From Archaeoglobus sp. JdFR-24 (lineage in GTDB: Archaea; Halobacteriota; Archaeoglobi; Archaeoglobales; Archaeoglobaceae), in contig MTML01000137.1 of assembly GCA_002011215.1 (NCBI GenBank), positions 41,182-105,181 on the forward strand: DNA of 64,000 nt, read 5' to 3'. The stretch's first letter is position 1. Each line of letters starts with the position of its first letter. The translations under genes and the position numbers were made by a program. Positions 51,762-60,651 of the stretch are shown here, piece by piece. Under the pieces are notes generated by a model that searched no databases, was not told the DNA's origin, and saw only the letters and a list, made by a program, of their open reading frames with translations.

Positions 51762-52946
51762 TCACTTTTCTCTCAGCATCTCAAGAAACGCCTCAAGTCT
51801 GGTTTGAACCTGTGCTCTGGAAAATACCCTTGAGTCTGTCATATCAGCTTCTATAATGACAGAAGGAACTTCGAGCATTTTTTGAATCTCATACTGACCA
51901 AAAGAATAGGGCTTGCAGCTCCTGTTGCTGTGTATCACAACACCATCAATATTATATGTGTCTATAAGTCTGTTTATTGCATCTACCATCAACTCTAAAC
52001 CTATGTTGAGGTAGATGAACGTATAAGTTTCAGCCATATTCCTGATGGGATCGGATTTTCCTAAGTTCAAGAAACCTGTCCAGGCATTGGTATAGGTGTC
52101 TGCTACAAGACAGGTATTGTGATCTATGAAAAATTCCGAAAGCCATTTTAATTCATACCATACAGGTATGTTATCCCAGAGAAGCCTGGATTCCTCATTG
52201 TCAACAGCGCTAATTTCGTTTTTTACCCTTTCCTCAAGTTCCTGGTACATTTCCATATAAAAATCAACAGGCACCTCCGTACCTCTGAGACAAACAATCG
52301 GAGCCATGTTAAGAAAAGCATCGAAACAAGTGAGGGGTGAAGGTTTGTGCCTGCCCATCAAAAGAACGTTCTCATAGGCCTTTACACCCTGAGTTGAAAG
52401 TGAGACGACTTCTCTGAATTTTGTATCACTAAAATCATTTCCTGTAAGCTTTTCAAGGAAATCTATAAAGTCATAAAGCTGTGATTCCACGTAGTCTATG
52501 TAGCTCTCTTTAACTTCTTTTCTTATGAAGGGTATATCCAGAATGAATAAAGGCACCTTGAACATTCTGCTGAGCACCTCATACCATTTGACAACAGTAT
52601 TGCAGATATTGTTACAACAGAACAGAAAATCCGGTTTGGGAAGTCCACCTACTGGGCTCGTCCCAGCAATAATAGATCCTATATCACACCTGGCATAGGA
52701 GCAGAGATCCTGTGAAAATCCCTCATTTTCTGCAATCTGTGAAAAATGAGGTCCAATTTTTGAGGCTCCAATCAGGGCCCCATGGTTTTCCGGATACACA
52801 GGATATATGTCCATAGTATATAAAAACTCGACGGGGGCTCCGCTGGTCACCCATGAAACGAACTCTGATTGCTTCCCCTGCATGTAGTAGCCAAGCATGA
52901 TCTCTCTCATCTTTGATGTTGATCTGAGCTTCTTTATCTTACTCAT
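51762..52946 (-). CDS. 2-hydroxyacyl-CoA dehydratase/benzoyl-CoA reductase-type subunit (larger)
   Basis: A 394-residue member of the HgdA/HgdB/BcrB/BcrC family (PF06050-like). Likely cluster cysteines are C82 (LCSYARCD), C110/C111/C115 (FCCNNIC) and C344 (HSNRSCKPYSFGQ). The ends of this and the partner subunit match (QTRLEAFLEML). The pair would bind a [4Fe-4S] cluster each and remove water from a 2-hydroxyacyl-CoA, or reduce an aromatic CoA ester, by a ketyl-radical mechanism. The substrate cannot be read from sequence. Its start overlaps the stop of the smaller subunit (ATGA). Confidence 0.88.
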   Translation of the reverse strand: MSKIKKLRSTSKMREIMLGYYMQGKQSEFVSWVTSGAPVEFLYTMDIYPVYPENHGALIGASKIGPHFSQIAENEGFSQDLCSYARCDIGSIIAGTSPVGGLPKPDFLFCCNNICNTVVKWYEVLSRMFKVPLFILDIPFIRKEVKESYIDYVESQLYDFIDFLEKLTGNDFSDTKFREVVSLSTQGVKAYENVLLMGRHKPSPLTCFDAFLNMAPIVCLRGTEVPVDFYMEMYQELEERVKNEISAVDNEESRLLWDNIPVWYELKWLSEFFIDHNTCLVADTYTNAWTGFLNLGKSDPIRNMAETYTFIYLNIGLELMVDAINRLIDTYNIDGVVIHSNRSCKPYSFGQYEIQKMLEVPSVIIEADMTDSRVFSRAQVQTRLEAFLEMLREK

Positions 52947-53947
52947 TCAACCATCACCATCTCATAAAAAGCTTCAAGTCTTGTTCTGAGCTGTTCACGG
53001 GAGGCAAGTGGGAATTCGATCTCAAGCAACAAAGTTTTTTTGCCCATGCTTTCAAGCTCCTTTTTGAGCTGAGGATAATCGAAGAAATGTGGTTCACAAA
53101 ACTTTAGAAGAAGGAATATGACTGCATCAACTTCTTCAGCTCTCTTGAGTATATATTTTATCCTCCGGTCATTTTCGTAATCCTTGGTTGGACAGGGCGC
53201 CTTCAGAAAGTATTTATCCGCCAGAAATTCTATGGCATCATTCATGTTTTTCAGTTCTCTCTCTTTTACCTCTGATTTAAAAAACCTTGTTCCACTACAC
53301 AAATCATCTACTATGAAAAAACCAGCCTCCTCAATAAGTCTGTAGATGTCGATAAAAGGACATACACTTCCAGTGACAAGTACTTTTTTCCCATTGGATC
53401 TTAAATTTCTGTATTCTTTCAGCTTTCTATTTGCTTCTGGAATAACAATCTCTGGATCCTCAACTTCTGTTTTGAGGATTAGTTCATAATCTGGCTTTAT
53501 ATTGAAGATGTTATCTAGGAGTTTCTCGAGCTGGCTGTATAATTTTATGCTGGTCTCCAGATCCTCGAAGGTTATCTCTTTTCCACTCCACTCTTCAAGT
53601 TTCGTTTTAAAATCAAAGAGCTCTTTGATGAAATATCTCTTGCTTTTATCATCTATTCTGGTGGGAAATTCGATATTGTAGACTGGCATGTTCGAATTTC
53701 TTTCCCATATGTCTGCAAGCCTCATGAGTGAATCACAGCTTCTTGTGAAAACAGCAGCCTCTACGTCAAGCTCACCTTTTAAAAGTCTCTCAAGACTACC
53801 CCTTACCTGAGAGCAGCAGTAACTTTGTATGTGTGCATTTGCAAGACTAATTGAGTCATCTGAAGATAAAATTCTAACTGGTGTGAACCCTGCAGCTTTT
53901 ATAATCTCCTTTGGAGTAAGAGTACAGAAATATCCAACTTTTTTCAT
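52943..53947 (-). CDS. 2-hydroxyacyl-CoA dehydratase/benzoyl-CoA reductase-type subunit (smaller)
   Basis: A 334-residue family member, first gene of the operon. Cluster-ligand candidates are C44 or C45 (QSYCCSQVRG), C71 (TRSCDSLMRL) and C284 (LLKFCEPHFFDYP), the three-cysteine pattern of the HgdB/HgdD group. KKTLLLEIEFPLASREQLRTRLEAF at the end (in two pieces) is also typical. It is shorter than HgdB (about 380) and lacks no core motif. It works with the larger subunit encoded next, in the same operon. Confidence 0.88.
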   Translation of the reverse strand: MKKVGYFCTLTPKEIIKAAGFTPVRILSSDDSISLANAHIQSYCCSQVRGSLERLLKGELDVEAAVFTRSCDSLMRLADIWERNSNMPVYNIEFPTRIDDKSKRYFIKELFDFKTKLEEWSGKEITFEDLETSIKLYSQLEKLLDNIFNIKPDYELILKTEVEDPEIVIPEANRKLKEYRNLRSNGKKVLVTGSVCPFIDIYRLIEEAGFFIVDDLCSGTRFFKSEVKERELKNMNDAIEFLADKYFLKAPCPTKDYENDRRIKYILKRAEEVDAVIFLLLKFCEPHFFDYPQLKKELESMGKKTLLLEIEFPLASREQLRTRLEAFYEMVMVE

Positions 53948-54194
53948 ATTATCCCTCTGTAGAATTTTCTGTCTTAAATGTTTTCTTAAAATCTTTTCTG
54001 TTATCTCTTTATGGATATGAATTTGGTAATTAATTTCATGTTGGATTGAAGTATGCTGTCATTTGCAAGTTATAGGAACGTTGGAGAAACAGCAATCTGG
54101 ATATTCAACAGTTCCTGTTTTTATGGAATTGGTACTGGAATGGAGGTACGTCGGAAGAATTAATATTTTAAAGCATAAGGTGAAATTTTTGGTT

Positions 54195-54887
54195 ATGAAA
54201 ACCATAGGTTTACTCGGGGGAATGAGCTGGGAATCGACAGTTGAATATTATCGTGTTATAAATGAGCTGACATCTCGAAAACTTGGAAAGCTTCATTCGG
54301 CTAAATGTGTCCTATATAGCTTTGATTTTGAAGAAATTGCCGAGAAGCAGAGGGAAGGGAAGTGGAAAGAGCTTGCTAAAATGCTCGCTGATGCTGCAAA
54401 ATCACTGGAAAAGGCTGGAGCTGAATTGATGCTCATCTGCACAAATACCATGCATAAGGTGGCTGATGAGGTGGCTAATGCAATTGAAATACCATTGATC
54501 AATATAATCGATGTTACTGCAGTGGAAATAAAAAATAAGGGTCTGGGGACTGTAGGCCTTCTTGGAACAAAATTCACGATGGAAGATCAATTTTATAGAA
54601 ATAGGCTTGAGGAACATGAGATTAAGACTTTAATTCCGGATGAACACGAAAGGGATCTTGTACATAAAGTGATTTTTGATGAACTTTGCAAGGGCATAAT
54701 TAAATCGGAATCCAGAAATGCATACATCAGAATAATAAATAATCTTGTGAATATCGGGGCTGAAGGCATAATTTTGGGATGTACTGAGATACCATTGCTG
54801 ATAAAAGATGGAGATGTTGACACTGTGCTGTTTAATACCACAGAAATACACGCAAGAAGTGCAGTCGAGTTTGCCCTTAACCTTTAA
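54195..54887 (+). CDS. aspartate/glutamate racemase family protein
   Basis: A 230-residue enzyme of the PLP-independent Asp/Glu racemase family. KTIGLLGGMSWESTVEYYRVIN is the characteristic N-terminus. The two catalytic cysteines are C82 in ICTNTMHK and C196 in LGCTEIPLL. It should racemise aspartate or a related acid. ATG 54195 is used because the family begins at MKTIGLLGGM; longer upstream readings add a non-family segment. AAGGTGA lies 12-18 bases upstream. It is divergent from the dehydratase operon, so a shared pathway is only suggested. Confidence 0.88.
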   Translation: MKTIGLLGGMSWESTVEYYRVINELTSRKLGKLHSAKCVLYSFDFEEIAEKQREGKWKELAKMLADAAKSLEKAGAELMLICTNTMHKVADEVANAIEIPLINIIDVTAVEIKNKGLGTVGLLGTKFTMEDQFYRNRLEEHEIKTLIPDEHERDLVHKVIFDELCKGIIKSESRNAYIRIINNLVNIGAEGIILGCTEIPLLIKDGDVDTVLFNTTEIHARSAVEFALNL

Positions 54888-55015
54888 GTAGTGAGTATAT
54901 GGTCAAATTATTTGGCTCCGTATTGTTTCATAATCCCAACATTCATCATTTCCGTTTCGAAAATATATTATATTATAAACTGAATTCTATCTTAATAATC
55001 CCAGGGGGCGAAATT

Positions 55016-55396
55016 ATGACTGTTAAGATTCTTGTTGCAGAAGATGATTTGGCTATGGTTGAACTTTTTAGACTTATGCTGTCAGATTTCGAATTAATTG
55101 AAGCTTATAATGGTGAAGAAGCGGTAAGGAAATATAACGAGACAAATCCGGACATAGTGTTAATGGATATAATGATGCCAGTGATGGACGGGATAGATGC
55201 AACAAGGTTAATTCTTAAAGATAGCCCAGATGCAAAAATAATTGCAGTTACGGCATTTGCCAGAAGTAAAGGGAAAAACATGCTTGAGGCTGGAGCTGTA
55301 GATATTCTTGAAAAACCATTTACAAAGAAAAAACTTCTGGAATTATTGGGGAAGTATATTACAATAAGGGATAAATCACAATGTACGCGTGAATGA
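55016..55396 (+). CDS. stand-alone response regulator receiver protein
   Basis: A 126-residue CheY-like receiver domain with no output domain. D10/D11 form the acidic pocket, D51 (IVLMDIMMPVMDG) is the phospho-acceptor, T79 (AVTAFA) and K100 (LEKPFTKKK) complete the switch. ATG 55016 has GGGGGCG upstream and gives the exact domain; longer readings add an unrelated hydrophobic leader. No histidine kinase lies in the window, so its partner is elsewhere. An AT-rich TATA-like ATATTATATTATAAAC lies about 40 bases upstream. Confidence 0.88.
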   Translation: MTVKILVAEDDLAMVELFRLMLSDFELIEAYNGEEAVRKYNETNPDIVLMDIMMPVMDGIDATRLILKDSPDAKIIAVTAFARSKGKNMLEAGAVDILEKPFTKKKLLELLGKYITIRDKSQCTRE

Positions 55397-55514
55397 GCCA
55401 GATATTTGAGCTATCAGTATTCTCTAATCATTAAAAGGCTGTTTGAAATCTTATTGTCTTGAAATTGTGTGTATAAAATGGCTACTGTAGAGCTTAAGAA
55501 ATAAAAAAGACAGT

Positions 55515-55982
55515 TCAAAAATCACCCCTTAAAAGTTTTTGTATGCCCTTTATAGATAGCAGGCTTCCCGTGAACATTAATAGAAAAGATAAAACACCTA
55601 AGAACTGAAATGGTGCTTCAACAACAGTAATTGAATATATAATATTGACCGAACCTCCTGAAACATATATTTTTTCAGGTGTTGCATCCAAAAGGACAGT
55701 TCTACGCTCACCTTCGATGGTGTAGGTTGCATTTTTCGTATGTATTATCAGGGACGATTCTGTATCTCCACCGGAAATTGCGATTTTTCTGTGAATTATT
55801 TCCTTATTACTTTCAACATCCGCAAGATTCAGATTATTGCTTCCAGGGTTTAACTGTATTTCGTATGAGCTGTCAATTTTGATTGGATAAATTGCTGCAA
55901 GTGATAGCAATAATGCTATTAAAAGAAGTATGATGCCGTATTTCAATTCTCTAATTTTGGATATTCTTGATAAAAGTCTCAT
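55515..55982 (-). CDS. two-span membrane protein, unknown
   Basis: A 155-residue protein with an N-terminal helix (GIILLLIALLLSLAAIYP), an outside region of predicted beta strands (residues 40-115: ISGGDTESSLIIHTKNATYTI in part) with one N-x-T site, and a second helix (FQFLGVLSFLLMFTGSLLSI). No known family comes to mind. It starts 8 bases after the stop of the dppF-like gene, so it may belong to the transporter operon. An alternative start at 56015 would overlap that gene by 25 bases. Confidence 0.65.
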   Translation of the reverse strand: MRLLSRISKIRELKYGIILLLIALLLSLAAIYPIKIDSSYEIQLNPGSNNLNLADVESNKEIIHRKIAISGGDTESSLIIHTKNATYTIEGERRTVLLDATPEKIYVSGGSVNIIYSITVVEAPFQFLGVLSFLLMFTGSLLSIKGIQKLLRGDF

Positions 55983-55990
55983 GTGTCTGG

Positions 55991-56998
55991 TTATATCTCT
56001 CCCGCAAAGTGACATTCAGCAAAATGATCCCTTTCTATTTCATTGAGAGCTGGTTCACGGTCATCACACAATCCTAGCTTTGCATACAAACACCTGGGAT
56101 GGAATCTACAGCCTGGAGGTATATTGGCAGCGCTTGAAATCTCACCTTTTATGGGAACTTCCTTTATTAGATACCTTCTTTCTGGTTCTGGCTCGGGAAC
56201 TGCAGCTACAAGTGCTTTTGTGTAGGGGTGTAGAGGTCTTTCGATAACATTATCAACAGGGCCCATTTCAACAATTCTGCCCAGATACATAACTGCTATC
56301 CAGTCTGCAAAGTATCTGGCAGTTGACATATCATGAGTAATGTATAGGTATGTCAGTTTCATTTCTTTTCTTAAATTTTTCATGAGTTCAAGAATCTCTG
56401 CTCTAATAGAAACATCTAACATCGAAACAGGTTCATCAGCAACAATGAATTCTGGGTTCAGAATCAAAGCTCTTGCAATGGCCACTCTCTGTCTTTGACC
56501 CCCACTTAACATATGTGGGTGTCTACCTAAGAATTCTTCAGGAGGAGTAAGCCTTACAAGTTCCATTGCACGATAAATGAGTTCTTCTCTTTCTGATCTG
56601 GTATCTCCAATTTCGTGAATTAAGAGCGGTTCCTCAAGTACACTATAAATTCTAAATCTTGGGTTGATGGAGGAAAAAGGATCCTGGAATATCATCTGAA
56701 CTTTCCTTCGGTACTCTTTGACTTTCGAAGTCTTTTTTATTGATGCTATCTCCTCATCTCTCAGCCAGATTTTTCCCTCAGTTGGTTCAAGAAGTTTCAT
56801 GATTAGTTTTCCAGTAGTGGTCTTTCCACAGCCAGATTCTCCAACGAGAGCGAATATCTGGTTCTTTCTTACCTGGAAAGAGATGTTATCGACTGCCTTC
56901 ACGTATTTCTGAGACTCCTTTCGGAGTGAAGATAGAAATCCTGTTTTAATTGGAAAATATTTCTTCAAATTTTCAACCTTAAGCTCGATGTCTGCCAT
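55991..56998 (-). CDS. dppF: oligopeptide/dipeptide ABC transporter ATP-binding protein (DppF type)
   Basis: A 335-residue ATPase: Walker A GESGCGKTTTGKL, signature MLSGGQRQRVAIARAL, Walker B FIVADEPVSML, H-loop YITHDMS. The C-terminal oligopeptide-transporter extension has a cysteine motif, CRFHPRCLYAKLGLC, probably an Fe-S or zinc site of this subfamily. It pairs with DppD. ATG 56998 has GAGGTAG upstream and starts 5 bases after the dppD stop. Confidence 0.93.
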   Translation of the reverse strand: MADIELKVENLKKYFPIKTGFLSSLRKESQKYVKAVDNISFQVRKNQIFALVGESGCGKTTTGKLIMKLLEPTEGKIWLRDEEIASIKKTSKVKEYRRKVQMIFQDPFSSINPRFRIYSVLEEPLLIHEIGDTRSEREELIYRAMELVRLTPPEEFLGRHPHMLSGGQRQRVAIARALILNPEFIVADEPVSMLDVSIRAEILELMKNLRKEMKLTYLYITHDMSTARYFADWIAVMYLGRIVEMGPVDNVIERPLHPYTKALVAAVPEPEPERRYLIKEVPIKGEISSAANIPPGCRFHPRCLYAKLGLCDDREPALNEIERDHFAECHFAGEI

Positions 56999-57003
56999 AC
57001 TAT

Positions 57004-57957
57004 CTACCTCTGCCAGCATGCAGTATAGTGATCTTTTCCAACCTTAACAGGTTCTGGTTCCTCCCTACTGCACCTTTCCGTTGCCTGGGGACATCTTGGG
57101 TGAAATCGGCAGCCTGATGGTGGATTCAGAAGATTCGGAGGCGCCCCAGGTATAAATTCAAGCTTATCTATTTTTTCATGCAGTTTGGGTATTGCTGCGA
57201 GAAGTTTTCTGGTATACGGGTGTGCTGGTCTTTTATAGACATCTATGCTATCCCCTATTTCCATAATTTTACCTGCGTACATTATTGCAACTTTGTCTGA
57301 AATCTCGGCGAGAATGCTTAGGTCATGTGTTATAAATATAAGTGAAAGGTTAAGATCTGCTCTGAGTCTTTTGAGGAGGTTGATTATTTGAGCCTGTACG
57401 TTTACGTCAAGTGCTGTAGTTGGCTCATCAGCTATCAAGACATCCGGCTCTAAAAGCAAAGACATGGCGATCATGACTCTCTGTTTCATCCCACCACTTA
57501 ACTCGTGAGGGTATCTTGAAACGATTTCAGGATTGAGTCCGACCAGCTCAAGGTAATCGGATATTTTGGCCATCGCTTCATCTTCACTAATGTCGGTATG
57601 ATACTTAAATGGCTCCATGAGCTGGAAACCTATGGTATATACTGGATTCAGAGCGTTCATGGCCCCTTGAAATATCATCGAAATTTTGCTCCATCTGACT
57701 TCTTTCCTGACCGTATCTTCCGGTAAATTCACGATTTCCTGACCGTTGATTTTAATACTGCCTCCTACTATTCGCCCTGGTGGTGGAATGAGTTTGATGA
57801 GGGAAAAGCCCAGGGTTGACTTTCCACAACCACTCTCTCCAGCAAGACCCAGTACTTCACCTTTTTTGAGTGTAAAGCTGACATCATCCACGCTTCTTAC
57901 AGCTCCTCGGGTTGTGAAAAAGTATGTTTTCAGATTTTCCACCTCTAAAACGTTCAT
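57004..57957 (-). CDS. dppD: oligopeptide/dipeptide ABC transporter ATP-binding protein (DppD type)
   Basis: A 317-residue ATPase: Walker A GESGCGKSTLGFSL, signature LSGGMKQRVMIAMSLLL, Walker B VLIADEPTTALDVNVQ, H-loop FITHDLS. The C-terminal cysteine motif CRFHPRCPQATERC is present, as in DppF. Encoded 10 bases after dppC. Together with DppF it would power peptide uptake. Confidence 0.93.
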   Translation of the reverse strand: MNVLEVENLKTYFFTTRGAVRSVDDVSFTLKKGEVLGLAGESGCGKSTLGFSLIKLIPPPGRIVGGSIKINGQEIVNLPEDTVRKEVRWSKISMIFQGAMNALNPVYTIGFQLMEPFKYHTDISEDEAMAKISDYLELVGLNPEIVSRYPHELSGGMKQRVMIAMSLLLEPDVLIADEPTTALDVNVQAQIINLLKRLRADLNLSLIFITHDLSILAEISDKVAIMYAGKIMEIGDSIDVYKRPAHPYTRKLLAAIPKLHEKIDKLEFIPGAPPNLLNPPSGCRFHPRCPQATERCSREEPEPVKVGKDHYTACWQR

Positions 57958-57967
57958 TTATGGCACC

Positions 57968-59389
57968 TCACAGATGTTTAAGTCTTGGATTCAGTATTCT
58001 ATCAAGTGCAACCCCTATCAGCACGAATGAAAGTCCAACTAATGCAATGGCCAGTCCAGGTGGAACGACCCACCACCAGTAACCATTAACTACTGCTCCA
58101 GCTCTTTGAGCATCATAAAGTATCTGTCCCCATGTAACTGCTGTGGGATCGCCAAGTCCGAGAAAACTTAGTGCCGCTTCTGTCATAACCGCTCCGGGAA
58201 CACTTAAAGCCATCTGAGAGAAGGCATATGGCATTATCTGGGGGATGATGTGCTTAAGGACTATTCTCCATGAACTAGCACCCATGGCTCTTGCAGCTTC
58301 AACAAAAGCCTGTTCTTTTATCTGTAAGGCCATACTCCTCGCTACCTTTGCAATCCCAACCCAGCCAAATACCACCAGCAATATAACGATGGTCAGAATG
58401 GTTGTATGGCCCTTGAAATAAGCGCCAAGGAGAATCAAAATTGGTAAGACAGGGAGCGAGTACATAAAATCATTAAAACGCTGGAGCCCCTCATCAACCC
58501 AACCGCCAAAATAACCGCTCGTCACACCATAGAAAATCCCGATGAGCACACTAAAAACAGCCACACTAACACCAATAATAAGACTAACTCTCGTACCCCA
58601 TACCAGACCAGCCCAGAGGTCTCTGCCCTTATCGTCAGTTCCCATCAGACCGAAACTTCTACCGTTAAACAGGACTATCCCATTGGATTTATCAACGCTG
58701 GCATCTTCACTGGGTAGTTTTATCTGTATCAAAAGCTTGTATTCTCCCTTCAGTGGGATGGGGTTATCAAATATTTCTGGATTAAGCTGGGAAAAAGCTA
58801 TCTCAATAACATCAGCAATTGCTCTAAGTTGAAACTCCTCTATTGGCGAAATCTCAGCACCGGAATTTTTTACTGCCCATGTTATGATATTTTTCCTTGC
58901 CTCAGGATTATTTTCAATCTGGATTATTGTCTCGTTTTTGAGCTTTTTATCTTTGAGCAATGTTATTTTTTGACCATCTGGTCTTAATAGCTCTATTGAA
59001 ATTTTAACATAATCCTTACCACTCGTTGAAGGACTCAAATCTCTGATTATGATGTCTTTTGGTGGCATATCATAGATGTATTCATATGTTAAAGTGTACG
59101 TTTCGCGATCTCCATTTTTCTCAAAATTTAGCTCAGATATTTTATAAACCTCCTGCGGGGCCAGAGATTTATCTGTAATGTAATTTATCCAGACTGGAGG
59201 AGCAGTTATCGGATTTTCAATCCATACTTCTTTCCATCTTTCCTGTGTATCGGGGTATGTTATATACGGTGCAGCTACAGCACCGAAAACGAGAAAAGTG
59301 AGAATCAATAGACCTAGAATCCCTCCTTTTTGAAGTTTGAATTCGAACATGAAGTTTTTCAGGCTGTCTTTCAGGTCCTCCCATCTCAT
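57968..59389 (-). CDS. dppC: ABC transporter permease, DppC type with large insert
   Basis: A 473-residue permease, well above the usual 290-320. The first membrane helix is ILGLLILTFLVFGAVAAPYI (about residues 24-43). An insert of roughly 200 residues follows outside the membrane (KDYVKISIELLRPDGQKITL, SPIEEFQLRAIADVIEIAF). The usual BPD_transp core of five helices comes next, with the EAA loop EAARAMGASSWRIVLKHIIPQ. The insert is seen in some archaeal DppC proteins and may aid binding or docking of the substrate-binding protein. Confidence 0.92.
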   Translation of the reverse strand: MRWEDLKDSLKNFMFEFKLQKGGILGLLILTFLVFGAVAAPYITYPDTQERWKEVWIENPITAPPVWINYITDKSLAPQEVYKISELNFEKNGDRETYTLTYEYIYDMPPKDIIIRDLSPSTSGKDYVKISIELLRPDGQKITLLKDKKLKNETIIQIENNPEARKNIITWAVKNSGAEISPIEEFQLRAIADVIEIAFSQLNPEIFDNPIPLKGEYKLLIQIKLPSEDASVDKSNGIVLFNGRSFGLMGTDDKGRDLWAGLVWGTRVSLIIGVSVAVFSVLIGIFYGVTSGYFGGWVDEGLQRFNDFMYSLPVLPILILLGAYFKGHTTILTIVILLVVFGWVGIAKVARSMALQIKEQAFVEAARAMGASSWRIVLKHIIPQIMPYAFSQMALSVPGAVMTEAALSFLGLGDPTAVTWGQILYDAQRAGAVVNGYWWWVVPPGLAIALVGLSFVLIGVALDRILNPRLKHL

Positions 59390-59398
59390 GCTAACACC

Positions 59399-60442
59399 TC
59401 AGGTTCCAACTTTAACTCTCGGATCAAGGTATGCGTAGGCGAGATCTGCAAGAATCATTGAAATCAGGAACAGAGCAACTGTCACATATGTGACTCCCAT
59501 CAGCAGATTGGTCTCGCTTTGCTGCAATGCAACCCAGTACAGTCTACCCATTCCGGGCCAGTTAAATACTGCTTCAGTTATAATAGCACCGCTAAGTGAG
59601 AATACGAGTCCAATAATGATGTTTGTTAAGATGGGTGGGGAGGCTGCACGTAATGCATGACCGTATATTACCTTGTTCTCCGGAACCCCCTTTGCCCTTG
59701 CAACTGTTATGAAATCTTCCTGCATCGTTCCGATCATAATGTTTCGGGTTGTGTATGCCCAGCCACCAAAGGATACAAAAACAACTGTTGTCAGAGGTAA
59801 AATCATTCTCCAGAGCAAATCTTTAATGTATGCAAATCCGGTAAGCTCTGGGCCCGGTAAACTCGAGGCTGGAAACAGCTTTAACTGGAAGGAGAAGAAC
59901 AGAATAAAAAGCATTCCCACCCACCACATGGGCAGACTGCTCGTCAGCATTGCCAGTACAGAAAGGATTTTATCCAGAAATTTACCTGCCTGCTGAGCAG
60001 CCTTAACACCCAAAAGTATACCAAAAACGGTGATAATTATCTGGGCTGTGGTGAAAAGAAGCACAGTTCTTGGAATTGCTTTACCAATGATGGCGCTCAC
60101 TTCGATCTCTCCAAAAACTGGTGAACGTGCCTTCCCGAAATTCAGAGTGATTGTGTTATATGTTTTGGAAATTACTCTCTGCCAGAACGGTTTATCAAGC
60201 TCAAACTGCCTTTTTAGCTGGGCTTCTCTCTCTGATTTCCACTTTTCAAATTCTTCAGGGTTGTTCAGCTTCAACCTTAATATTGCAGGATTTCTTGCTT
60301 CATTGTTCATTACCTCAGCAATCCTCGTTACAGCCTCATCCTCGGATACTTTTACGAAAAGGATCGAGACGACAAATGTGACAAATGTTAGCACTAAAAG
60401 TGCGTTAATCAGTCTTATTGTGAGGTATTTGCTATAACCCAT
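59399..60442 (-). CDS. dppB: ABC transporter permease, DppB type
   Basis: A 347-residue permease with six predicted helices. The first is ALLVLTFVTFVVSILFV; a roughly 65-residue charged extracytoplasmic loop follows (residues 40-100, ERILR-free, EEFEKWKSEREAQLKRQF), then the BPD core with the EAA loop TVARAKGVPENKVIYGHALR. It is the first gene of the dppBCDF operon. I choose ATG 60442; TTG 60487 would add 15 residues and lies about 26 bases from a TATA-like TTATATAC. Confidence 0.9.
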   Translation of the reverse strand: MGYSKYLTIRLINALLVLTFVTFVVSILFVKVSEDEAVTRIAEVMNNEARNPAILRLKLNNPEEFEKWKSEREAQLKRQFELDKPFWQRVISKTYNTITLNFGKARSPVFGEIEVSAIIGKAIPRTVLLFTTAQIIITVFGILLGVKAAQQAGKFLDKILSVLAMLTSSLPMWWVGMLFILFFSFQLKLFPASSLPGPELTGFAYIKDLLWRMILPLTTVVFVSFGGWAYTTRNIMIGTMQEDFITVARAKGVPENKVIYGHALRAASPPILTNIIIGLVFSLSGAIITEAVFNWPGMGRLYWVALQQSETNLLMGVTYVTVALFLISMILADLAYAYLDPRVKVGT

Positions 60443-60651
60443 GATATGTGGGCATTTACCAGAGTTTAAATCATTTTTGATAACCAATTGTTGACACTCT
60501 CTCAGGGAGTATATAACATCTTTAATATATAATGTTAGGATATGTCATCTAAATCATTTTATAAATTTGTAGAAGGACATGCCTGTTATTTCTTAACATA
60601 CGACATACAGTATATTTTTTATTCTCACAGGATCTGACCAGAGTTGATTCC

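Noticed and set aside
54063..54194. N-terminal extension of the racemase
   Set aside because: The family begins at MKTIGLLGGM (54195); upstream residues do not resemble it.
54899..55015. Hydrophobic leader on the receiver protein
   Set aside because: The receiver domain starts exactly after ATG 55016, which has its own ribosome site.
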